A stretch of 64,000 nucleotides of DNA from Bacteroidales bacterium UBA5281 (GTDB lineage Bacteria > Bacteroidota > Bacteroidia > Bacteroidales > Lentimicrobiaceae). Shown here in pieces: positions 46,366 to 54,114 of this stretch. Each line of letters starts with the position of its first letter. The first letter of the stretch is position 1. The position numbers and the translations under genes are program-made. The stretch lies in the NCBI GenBank assembly GCA_002410555.1, contig DHSR01000047.1, forward strand, positions 1 through 64,000, in the 5' to 3' direction. A model generated the notes under the pieces. That model was given only the letters and a program-made list of their open reading frames with translations, was not told the origin of the DNA and searched no databases.

Positions 46366-47334
46366 ATGACTGCTTCCCCCAAAATCTATTTTGCCCCTTT
46401 TCAGGGAATTACCACGCATCTGTTCCGTGAGGTGTATGCCCGGCATTTCAGCGGTGTAGATAAGCTGTTTACACCCTATTTCTCTAACTTCGAGGTGGGT
46501 TGTAAGCTGCCGCTCAAGCAAATGACTGCATTGAAGAACCAATCGGAAAATGGGGTTGAAGTAGTGCCACAGGTTTTGAGCAAGAGCGCCGGTGAAATCC
46601 TTTGGCTGGCAAAATGCTGCGAAGAGCTGGGCTTTAAGGAGCTGAACTGGAACCTGGGTTGCCCCTATCCGCAGGTGGCCAAAAAGAAGCGGGGTTCGGG
46701 GCTGTTGCCTTATCCCGAAATGGTGGATGAAATTCTGGAAAAGGTTTTCAGGGAAATCAACATTGCCTTTTCCATCAAATGTCGCCTGGGTTATGCTTCT
46801 GCGGATGAACTGGATGCACTGATTCCTGTTTTCAACCGCTTTTCCATCAGTGAACTCACTTTACACGCCCGTATAGGCAAACAATTGTATTCGGGCCAAC
46901 CCGATTTGGACGCTTTCGCGGAAGCGATATCGCTGATCAAAGCGCCACTGGCTTATAATGGCGATATATTCACTCCCGAAGACTGGCATCATTTTTCTGA
47001 GCGCTATCCATCCATCCAACTGCTGATGCTGGGTCGGGGCATACTGCGCAATCCATTTCTGCCGGCTCAAATCAAAGGGCTTGCGTTGCCGGACAATCCC
47101 CAGGCAATTGTTTATCAATTTGTGGATGAATTGTACCATGCCATCCGGCATCAACGCAACGACAACCCTTCCGTGCTCAATGCCATGAAGGAGTATTGGT
47201 CATACTTATGTGAGTTCTTTGATGAACCGTTGAGGGTTTTCAGGAAGATCAGGAAATCGAAGAATTTCAGGGATTTTGAAGAGGCGGTGGCGGATATTTT
47301 TGATAGTTTATACCATAGGCAGTTTTTAATTTAG
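46366..47334 (+). CDS. tRNA-dihydrouridine synthase
   Basis: A 322-residue FMN enzyme of the Dus family that reduces uridine in tRNA D-loops. Seen: IYFAPFQGITTHLFREV at the N-terminus (FMN site), the active-site Cys region LNWNLGCPYPQVAKKKRGSGLLP (Cys in GCP), IKCRLGY, LHARIGKQLYSG, LAYNGDIFTPEDW and LLMLGRGILRNPFL. The overall form and length are nearer DusC than DusA/B. The start ATG 46366 begins directly before the barrel. Alone in its transcription unit. Confidence 0.93.
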   Translation: MTASPKIYFAPFQGITTHLFREVYARHFSGVDKLFTPYFSNFEVGCKLPLKQMTALKNQSENGVEVVPQVLSKSAGEILWLAKCCEELGFKELNWNLGCPYPQVAKKKRGSGLLPYPEMVDEILEKVFREINIAFSIKCRLGYASADELDALIPVFNRFSISELTLHARIGKQLYSGQPDLDAFAEAISLIKAPLAYNGDIFTPEDWHHFSERYPSIQLLMLGRGILRNPFLPAQIKGLALPDNPQAIVYQFVDELYHAIRHQRNDNPSVLNAMKEYWSYLCEFFDEPLRVFRKIRKSKNFRDFEEAVADIFDSLYHRQFLI

Positions 47335-47428
47335 CATTTCTCTGCGGGAAGATTATTTTTATTAGTAATGAGATATTGCAACAAGCTGTTTATCATGATA
47401 ATAGAGCTTCTTTGTTTTTAAAAACGCA

Positions 47429-47506
47429 TTGACAATAAAAATATTGTTAATAATCCTTGACAATAGATGTATTGTTAACTATCTTTGCCAATAAATATAT
47501 TGTCAT
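47429..47506 (+). promoter_or_regulatory. Three-copy palindromic operator-like array
   Basis: Three 22-bp inverted repeats at 47429-47450, 47457-47478 and 47485-47506, exactly 28 bp apart. Copies 1 and 2 read TTGACAATA-N4-TATTGTTAA with different N4; copy 3 is TTGCCAATA-N4-TATTGTCAT. The half-site is TTRACAATA. Copy 2 contains the -33 TTG and copy 3 overlaps the -7 element of the ATPase promoter; copy 3 ends 1 bp before the ATG. This is the expected form of a set of dimer binding sites for a repressor, but the binder is unknown. Confidence 0.75.
47457..47487 (+). promoter_or_regulatory. Bacteroidota-type promoter inside the operator array
   Basis: TTG (47457-47459), 20-bp spacer, TATCTTTG (47480-47487). 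Transcription would start near 47493, giving a leader of about 15 nt before the ATG at 47508. Confidence 0.65.
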
Positions 47507-47507
47507 C

Positions 47508-48692
47508 ATGAAGCACGCAGAATGGATTCACCCAAAAACGATTACAGGTCCGCCTGCCGAAGGGGACAGCTATATTCGCAGGCCAAATTTAAATAAAGAA
47601 TTTTGGCGGGAAATAGAAAAAGGTTCGCACATCTTATTTATTGCACCCAGAAGGGTTGGAAAAACTTCTGTGATGAAAGACTTGGTTAAAAATCCTCCAG
47701 AAGGATACAATTGCATTTTTGAAAATGTTGAATCGGATAAATCATTGCAAGAATTTTTTAAGAGGCTATATTTTCTTGTCCTCAATAGATTGAGTTTGGT
47801 TGGGAAGACAAGGGCAAATATTGAGAGATGGCTTAAAGGTAGGGGTATCGAAGAAATCACTTTTGAGGGCGGGGTTAGGTTTAAGGAAAAGGAATTGGAA
47901 TATAAAATCGAACTCTTACTTTTGATACAAAAGCTTCCTGACCTTGATCAAAAAGTTGTTCTGTTTCTCGACGAATTCCCAGAAGTAATTTCAGCCATCC
48001 GCAGAAAAGAGGGAGATGAAAACGCAATAGAAGTTCTTCATACCATCCGGGAAATCAGACAAAAGAAGGAATTTAATAATTGCATTTTTGTTCTTGCTGG
48101 CTCTATTGGACTTGAACATGTAATTGAGTCATTGGACAGGGTTAAGCTTATCAACGATTTGCATCCGATTAGGATTGAAGCATTATCCCAGGAAGAAGCA
48201 ATACAACTCATTACACAGTTAACGCTTACAGCTACAGTAAAATACTCGCCGGATTTCATTGTACAATTATTGGCCAGGATTGAGCATCTAATCCCCTATT
48301 TTATTCAATTAATGATTGAAGAAATTGACAGGGTACTACATAATCAAAACAGGCAAAAACCTGAGGTTGATGATATCAGTACAGCATTTGAATCAATTGT
48401 TAAAAAAAACACTAATCTTAAGGATTGGAAAGACCGCTTGAATCCGCCCTATATTGCCCTGGACGAGGCTTCTTTCAGCAATAAAATTCTGACAATTCTC
48501 TCCCGTCAAGATACAATTGCCATTCAGGAAATATATAATGAAGTGCAGTTATTAACTGTCCCGGGTAAATATATGAATATTGTTACTATGTTGATCCGCG
48601 ATGGCTACATAATTGAAAAACAAGACGGAGTTTACAGATATACATCCCCATTGCTTCAGGCATGGTGGAAAAAACAACACCCAATCAACTAG
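47508..48692 (+). CDS. P-loop ATPase with C-terminal winged helix (archaeal-ATPase-like)
   Basis: A 394-residue cytosolic AAA/STAND-type ATPase. ATG 47508 is chosen because it follows the promoter and array; upstream in-frame TTG lies inside the array. Walker A is APRRVGKTS (residues 46-54), Walker B VVLFLDEFP, sensor-like FVLAGSIGLE; an ORC/Cdc6-like helical region follows, then a winged helix (SNKILTILSRQDTIAIQEIYNEV...IVTMLIRDGYIIEKQDGVYRYTSPLLQAWWKK). Resembles COG1672-type ATPases of unknown function. It lies 13 nt before a second ATPase gene; both are AT-richer than neighbours, which may point to transfer. Confidence 0.78.
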   Translation: MKHAEWIHPKTITGPPAEGDSYIRRPNLNKEFWREIEKGSHILFIAPRRVGKTSVMKDLVKNPPEGYNCIFENVESDKSLQEFFKRLYFLVLNRLSLVGKTRANIERWLKGRGIEEITFEGGVRFKEKELEYKIELLLLIQKLPDLDQKVVLFLDEFPEVISAIRRKEGDENAIEVLHTIREIRQKKEFNNCIFVLAGSIGLEHVIESLDRVKLINDLHPIRIEALSQEEAIQLITQLTLTATVKYSPDFIVQLLARIEHLIPYFIQLMIEEIDRVLHNQNRQKPEVDDISTAFESIVKKNTNLKDWKDRLNPPYIALDEASFSNKILTILSRQDTIAIQEIYNEVQLLTVPGKYMNIVTMLIRDGYIIEKQDGVYRYTSPLLQAWWKKQHPIN

Positions 48693-48705
48693 TCAAAAAT
48701 CTGTC

Positions 48706-51495
48706 ATGAAAAATAAAAGAGGCCCAAGAATGTTGTACTCTTATCAATCTGCTAACCTTAAGGATGATGAAATCATCGAATCCTTTGTTGTCAGAAAAAA
48801 GGAATTTGCCCGGATAATATCAGAGCTAAAAAGAGACGATATGTCTAAAGCAATCCAGCACTTTATCCTTGTAGGGCGAAGAGGAAGCGGGAAATCCACA
48901 CTCTTGCGTCGGATTGAGGCGGAAGTAAATCACGACCAAAAATTATCAAAAAAATTGATTGTTGTCAATCTCAGTGAAGAACAAGCCGGCATTTACCGTT
49001 TACATGATCTTTGGGATCTGATTCTTCGCACTTTTCATTCCCTAAATATCCCTACAGAAAAAGTTGACTGGGTTTCATTTTCAAATGATCAGACAGCGTA
49101 TTCAAAAAAACTTTATGCCTCAATTCAACAATCATTAAATCTACAGAAAAAGAAACTGCTCTTATTACTTGACAATATTGACAGAATTTTTGAAAACATA
49201 GGTGAAGATGCCCACTTACTGAGGGAACTACTGACCAACCATAAAGACCTTCGCATAATTGGAGCAAGCGTCAGAATGAGCGAACATTATTGGAAATATG
49301 ACAAGCCATTTTATGAATATTTCAGGATTATCCATCTTGAAAGCCTGTCACGAGAAGAAGTAGGCGAACTCCTTTCCTATTGGTCATCATGTATGCACTT
49401 ACCTGATCTGGAAACATTCTTAAGGAAAAATCCAGGTAAAATTGAAACCATCCGGATGTTAACAGATGGCATGCCGAGAACACTGCTGAACTTCCTTGAA
49501 ATATTAATTGATCGCGAAGATCAAAACGGGTATGAGTATCTGAGATTGATTCTTGATCGGGTAACACCTGTATATCAGGAGCGCTTGAACTACCTTCCTC
49601 CAGCACAAAGAAAAGTGATTATTGAACTGGCAAACTTTTGGGATGCAGTTAAAGTAAACCAGCTTATTGAAGCATGCAAAATGCCGGGTAAAGTGATTTC
49701 AGCCCAGCTTAGCCAGCTTGAAAAAAGCGAAATTGTCGAAAAGATACCTGGGTTTAAAAGGGAGCATCTGTATCGGCTTTCAGAAAGGCTTTTCAATTTA
49801 TGGTTGCTAATGACGCAGGGCGGGCCCAAAGAAAAGCGACAGGTGAAATACCTGACTGTATTCCTGGAAAATTGGTATGACGAACCGGAGCTACGTTCAC
49901 TGTTTAATCAACATATTTCAGAATTAGAGATAGAAAGTTTAAAACCAGACTATGCTGTACTAATGTCATCTGCCCTGGCTCATTTAAGAATCATAACAGC
50001 CGATCAAAGAGACATACTCATCGAGAAAACCCGCTATTTGAAAGAAGCTGAATTAAAATATGGTGAATACATTCCCGCGTCAACGGCTGAGATAATAGAT
50101 GACGTAATGAATAAGTTAAATTCTCACGATTATAAATCTGCACGAATCCTGTTAAACTCAATAGAACAACCTCACCCATTGAAGGAAGGTATTTATGGAT
50201 TAATATCTATGAGGGAAGGGGACTACCCTAAAGCAGAAGAAGAGTTTTTAAATGCTTTAACTCAAGAAGATATAATGGCAGAGTTTTATCTGGCCTATTT
50301 ATACAATGAAACGAATCGTTTAGATGAAGCAGAAAAGTATTATCTGTTAGCTAATGAAAAAGGAATTGAAGAAGCATCTTTTAATTTAGCAAATATCTAT
50401 CTGAAAAATAGACGTTTAGAAGATGCTGAAAGATACTACCTTATTGCCATTTCGAAAGGGATTGATGATGCATTATACAATCTTGCTTTATTATACACTC
50501 TAAGTAATCGTTTGGAAGAGGCAGAGAAATATTACCACCTGGCCCATAAGAAAGGATTTGTCAAAGCAACCTTTAATCTTGCAAAATTGTATTTTGACTT
50601 GAACCAAATGGAGAATGCAGAGAAATTTTATCTCATGGCTATTCAGAAAGGAGATATAGACTCTCTTTTTAATATCGCTGAATTGTACAGAATAATGGGT
50701 CGGCTAGATGAAGCAGAAAAATATTATCTCATGGCAATTAAAAATGGGAACATTGAGGCACTTAATAATCTAGCAAATTTATATGCGATATTACATAGAT
50801 TTGACGATGCTGAAAAGTATTATTTACAATCAATAAATAAGGGTAACCTCCAGGCACTTTACAATCTTGCGATCCTTTATAAAGAAGAAAATCGTAAGGA
50901 TGATGCTGAAAAATATTATTTATTAGCAATAGATAATGGTGAAGCTCGGGCTCTACACAATCTTGCTGCACTGTATCAAGAAAAGGATCAATTCAATTTA
51001 GCAGAACAATATTACAAATCCGCTATAGACAAAGGAATAACTCAATCTCTTGTGAATTTGCTCAAACTTTATTATTCTCGAAATATGAACAAACAGAAAG
51101 CTGTTAACTTAGTTAAAGAAAAAATAGCGCATAAAGTAGGCGAATCCATGATCATTTTCTCTATTGTATTTCTATGGGCTGGTAAGATGAAGGAGTTTGA
51201 GGAAACTGCAAACGAGTTAATCCCAGAAATTGTACAAAAAGAAAAAACCAACGACTTGATGGTTTTATTATTCGCATTTCTGGTACATAAGCAATATAAT
51301 TTTGCCTGGTCCTGGTTCAATAATCTGGAATTTGGCGATAAATTAAGAGAGATGGTTAAACCATTGTATTACCTGACCGCAGAATTTATTAAAGGCCAAG
51401 AAGAAGAAGCACTGAGGCCCGGCCCCGAAATTGAGGAAAGTATAAAGGAAATCAGGGAAGAACTTATAAAACAGCAAGCTTTCTATTATGAATAA
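48706..51495 (+). CDS. P-loop ATPase with nine 32-residue TPR/Sel1-like repeats
   Basis: A 929-residue protein. ATG 48706 is chosen; an in-frame TTG at 48613 would overlap the upstream gene by 80 bp. No N-terminal effector precedes the ATPase. Walker A GRRGSGKST (residues 57-65), Walker B LLLLLDNIDRIFE, an arginine-containing IIGASVRMSEHYWKY sensor-like segment, and winged-helix-like IIELANFWDAVKVNQLIEACK. From about residue 510 come nine repeats of exactly 32 residues (A-E-x-Y-Y-L-x-A-I-x-K-G-x-x-x-A-L-x-N-L-A-x-L-Y), then a helical C-terminus. The plan is STAND-like (sensor repeats after an NTPase). Function unknown; with the upstream ATPase it probably forms a two-component NTPase system. 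Confidence 0.78.
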   Translation: MKNKRGPRMLYSYQSANLKDDEIIESFVVRKKEFARIISELKRDDMSKAIQHFILVGRRGSGKSTLLRRIEAEVNHDQKLSKKLIVVNLSEEQAGIYRLHDLWDLILRTFHSLNIPTEKVDWVSFSNDQTAYSKKLYASIQQSLNLQKKKLLLLLDNIDRIFENIGEDAHLLRELLTNHKDLRIIGASVRMSEHYWKYDKPFYEYFRIIHLESLSREEVGELLSYWSSCMHLPDLETFLRKNPGKIETIRMLTDGMPRTLLNFLEILIDREDQNGYEYLRLILDRVTPVYQERLNYLPPAQRKVIIELANFWDAVKVNQLIEACKMPGKVISAQLSQLEKSEIVEKIPGFKREHLYRLSERLFNLWLLMTQGGPKEKRQVKYLTVFLENWYDEPELRSLFNQHISELEIESLKPDYAVLMSSALAHLRIITADQRDILIEKTRYLKEAELKYGEYIPASTAEIIDDVMNKLNSHDYKSARILLNSIEQPHPLKEGIYGLISMREGDYPKAEEEFLNALTQEDIMAEFYLAYLYNETNRLDEAEKYYLLANEKGIEEASFNLANIYLKNRRLEDAERYYLIAISKGIDDALYNLALLYTLSNRLEEAEKYYHLAHKKGFVKATFNLAKLYFDLNQMENAEKFYLMAIQKGDIDSLFNIAELYRIMGRLDEAEKYYLMAIKNGNIEALNNLANLYAILHRFDDAEKYYLQSINKGNLQALYNLAILYKEENRKDDAEKYYLLAIDNGEARALHNLAALYQEKDQFNLAEQYYKSAIDKGITQSLVNLLKLYYSRNMNKQKAVNLVKEKIAHKVGESMIIFSIVFLWAGKMKEFEETANELIPEIVQKEKTNDLMVLLFAFLVHKQYNFAWSWFNNLEFGDKLREMVKPLYYLTAEFIKGQEEEALRPGPEIEESIKEIREELIKQQAFYYE
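50233..51096 (+). repeat. Nine tandem 96-bp coding repeats
   Basis: Units begin at 50233, 50329, 50425, 50521, 50617, 50713, 50809, 50905 and 51001, each starting with a GC(A/T) GA codon pair (Ala-Glu). The spacing is exactly 96 bp (32 codons) with no indels, while base sequence varies between units. Confidence 0.92.
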
Positions 51496-51671
51496 TGAGT
51501 TTTATTAGGGCGCCAATCAGCACAAAGATTGTGCATGAATTCTCATAAGATAATATCCCATGCAAAGCCTTGAGTGAGTCTGATGAAAATGATATGGTTC
51601 TATTATAAGTTTAATTCTAAAATATTCTATCTGGTTGTAACTTTTATAGCCTTTTGCCGATTTACTGCTGT

Positions 51672-52151
51672 ATGACCAAAGACAATTTCATTACATGTGC
51701 CAAACTTTATACGCCAAACCTGTTAAGGTTCTCGAAGCGTGTAGCAGGTAATGCAATTGAAGCTGAGGATATTGTACAGGAATGCTTTGAAGTTCTCTGG
51801 AAAAACAAGGAAAAGGTGGAAATGGGCTCGGCAAAGTCTTACCTGTTTTCTGTAGCGCATAAGAAAATAATGGATACTTACAGGTCAGATTTCATGCTGA
51901 AGGAGCTGAGTTTGGAATTTGACGAACTTAAAACAGGACCGGAAAATAAAGATACTGAACAGTTGGTTCAACTGGCGATGGCTCAGATTCCCGTGTTGTT
52001 TAAAGAACTGTTGGTGCTTCGCGACCTTGACTCATACTCGTATAAGGAAATTGAAGCCATCACGGGATTGACTGAAAGCCAGGTTAAAGTTTACCTGTTC
52101 AGGGCAAGGAAAGCGGTAAAGGAAAAAATCTTAAAACTCGAAACGGTATGA
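51672..52151 (+). CDS. ECF-type RNA polymerase sigma factor
   Basis: A 159-residue sigma-70-family factor. ATG 51672 is preferred to an in-frame TTG 18 nt upstream. Region 2: NLLRFSKRVAGNAIEAEDIVQECFEVLWKN, with the DIVQE core-binding motif, then SYLFSVAHKKIMDTYRSDF. Region 4: LFKELLVLRDLDSYSYKEIEAITGLTESQVKVYLFRARKAVKEKI, a helix-turn-helix for the -35 element. Its stop overlaps the next start by 4 bp (ATGA), so it is cotranslated with a probable membrane anti-sigma factor. No clear housekeeping promoter precedes it, which is consistent with self-activation. Confidence 0.93.
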   Translation: MTKDNFITCAKLYTPNLLRFSKRVAGNAIEAEDIVQECFEVLWKNKEKVEMGSAKSYLFSVAHKKIMDTYRSDFMLKELSLEFDELKTGPENKDTEQLVQLAMAQIPVLFKELLVLRDLDSYSYKEIEAITGLTESQVKVYLFRARKAVKEKILKLETV

Positions 52152-52954
52152 ACACTCAAATAACCATAGATAATTACGAAGAAATCATGTTCCGGCTGGT
52201 GGAGGATGACTTTGACGAACCAACCAGAAAAGAGCTACTCGAGCAGATAGAAGGGAATGTACTTTTTAAATTTGAATGGGATCAATGGCAAAAGACCCGC
52301 TGTTTAGATCCGCTCGAAAATTACGCTGCCGAAAGTCTTGCCTTGACTGAAAAAATCATTCAAATTAGCAAGTCTCCGGCTTTTACCCGGAAAAGAAAGG
52401 TGCTCTATTTGGCTGCCGCATCAATTGCGGCACTGATTACCAGTATTGTTCTATTGACTGCTGATTTTAATTCCGGGAATAAGCAGATCGTTGAATCGGA
52501 AAGTAAAACGCCTGCTCACATATACAATAATCCACAACAGAGCCAAAATACACCTTCGGATGATGTTAAGAATGACTTTAAGCAGTCGCAAAGGCCAGAA
52601 AATCCAGAAGAAAATATACTCTTAACTGAGGTAAGTATTACTCCTGAACTGACAGTTAAAGATGCCGGCGAGACTCCGGTCATCCTTGATTCTATTCATG
52701 AAATTAAGATTCATCTGGCATTGGTCCCTCAGGAAAAGCCAAGGTACACCATCACCATAGAAACCACTCGGATAGAAGATGGTGAAGAACAAATGAGTGA
52801 AGTCGCCCATAATGAAAAGGTAAAACTCAACAAAGTATTTACCAATACAAAAATCCTGTTTCGCAGGAAACCAAACGGTGAACCGGATAAGCTAATTCTT
52901 GTGGGTGAGGAGGATAATTTTTTATGTATAAACTTAAACCAGAATATAAAATGA
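52148..52954 (+). CDS. Membrane protein, probable anti-sigma factor
   Basis: A 268-residue single-pass protein. The cytoplasmic part (residues 1-85; YEEIMFRLVEDDFDEPTRKELLEQIEGNVLFKFEWDQWQKTR) resembles helical anti-sigma domains of Bacteroidota; it lacks the HxxxCxxC zinc motif. One membrane helix (VLYLAAASIAALITSIVLLTA) is followed by a periplasmic tail with a Pro/Gln-rich linker. ATGA overlaps with both the sigma gene and the outer-membrane gene give tight coupling. The anti-sigma role is inferred mainly from this context. Confidence 0.75.
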   Translation: MNTQITIDNYEEIMFRLVEDDFDEPTRKELLEQIEGNVLFKFEWDQWQKTRCLDPLENYAAESLALTEKIIQISKSPAFTRKRKVLYLAAASIAALITSIVLLTADFNSGNKQIVESESKTPAHIYNNPQQSQNTPSDDVKNDFKQSQRPENPEENILLTEVSITPELTVKDAGETPVILDSIHEIKIHLALVPQEKPRYTITIETTRIEDGEEQMSEVAHNEKVKLNKVFTNTKILFRRKPNGEPDKLILVGEEDNFLCINLNQNIK

Positions 52955-53880
52955 AACCAATCAACGTCTTATTTTTCTTAGCGATGGCAATGCCTGCACT
53001 TATGGCAACTGCACAAAAGGCTGATTCAGTTATTGTTATCTACGACAATCAGAAAACCGTAATCCCTGTACCAACCTTTGGCAGCCAGACAACCATTAAA
53101 ATGGCCGACTCCTTACAGATCATCGAAATCGGGGTTTCAAGGAGAAGGGCAGGTGATAACCTCCCGAATTCCAGGCAACCAGGGATTCAGTTGGTTTCCG
53201 GCAATACATCCAACACATCAGAAAAAGCCAGAAAGCAGGTTAAGTGGTTGTCGCAAATTGAGGCTGGATATATTAAAGGCTACACAGACATGAGTATGCG
53301 CGCAATTAGCACTTACAGAGCTCAGGACGGAGTTCTGGTCAATGAGGTATATAACTATGAAATGAGTGATATTAACGGATTTCAACTCCGGGTTTTACTC
53401 CGGGAGGGTGAAACTATGCTGAATGAAAAAATATCATTTAATTCAGGTTTGAAATTTGGTTATAGACGGTCATTCAACAATGCATATTCTAATTACACTA
53501 AATATGACTCAACGGGTTCTGTAATTTCCAATGTAAGTCAAATTTATGATATCAGGGCAAACAGCTTTCTAATGATGTATGAGGTTGGATTTGCTTATCA
53601 TTTTCAAACATTTAAATTGCCTTCAAAAATCTTTATAGGAAATAGCTTCAACTATTCACTTGTAGCTTCGAAAGATATAAACTCCAAAGAAAGATATTCA
53701 AGCAGTATTACATCAAATACATCAATCCTGCATCCATACATAGGAACAGAAATAGGAAAATTCGGTCTTTTGATATCCATGGATTGGAATATTACAGACC
53801 AATATTTACTTAACAACTATGGGTATCCTTTTGACCGCACTCATACTTTAACCACCGCGCTTACTTATCGTTTGTTTTAG
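52951..53880 (+). CDS. Putative outer-membrane beta-barrel protein
   Basis: A 309-residue exported protein, ATG 52951 (overlapping the upstream TGA), signal peptide MKPINVLFFLAMAMPALMATAQ. The first 90 mature residues are polar and the rest is a series of amphipathic strands (FQLRVLLREGE, FNSGLKFGYRRSF, FLMMYEVGFAYHFQTF, IFIGNSFNYSLVA, FGLLISMDWNITDQYL) ending in TALTYRLF, with the C-terminal Phe typical of barrels. It could be the output or sensor partner of the sigma/anti-sigma pair; the exact role is unknown. Confidence 0.72.
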   Translation: MKPINVLFFLAMAMPALMATAQKADSVIVIYDNQKTVIPVPTFGSQTTIKMADSLQIIEIGVSRRRAGDNLPNSRQPGIQLVSGNTSNTSEKARKQVKWLSQIEAGYIKGYTDMSMRAISTYRAQDGVLVNEVYNYEMSDINGFQLRVLLREGETMLNEKISFNSGLKFGYRRSFNNAYSNYTKYDSTGSVISNVSQIYDIRANSFLMMYEVGFAYHFQTFKLPSKIFIGNSFNYSLVASKDINSKERYSSSITSNTSILHPYIGTEIGKFGLLISMDWNITDQYLLNNYGYPFDRTHTLTTALTYRLF

Positions 53881-54114
53881 CACAGGTAAACTCCACAGCA
53901 GAGTAGCCACAAAGCGATGCACTGAACATTGCCACCCTCTCTCAGGTTTATATTTAGTTGCCTGAATACGTTCGCTAATCGGGATGGTATATTTAATCTG
54001 CACCTTAGTTATTGCGCTTAAAATCATCAGCATTCGCCTGGCCGTCAATGAAGTTGGCAATTCATGAGCGGTATTTCTTATTGCACCTGCCTTGTTTTCA
54101 AATCAATCTGATTT

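Noticed and set aside
47429..47506. Short CRISPR-like array (22-bp repeats at a 28-bp period)
   Set aside because: Linkers are only 6 bp, far too short for spacers; the units are palindromes overlapping a promoter; no cas genes nearby.
48613..48705. Longer N-terminus of the repeat ATPase from TTG 48613
   Set aside because: It would overlap the upstream ATPase gene by 80 bp in another frame, and the extra residues show no domain; ATG 48706 fits normal spacing.
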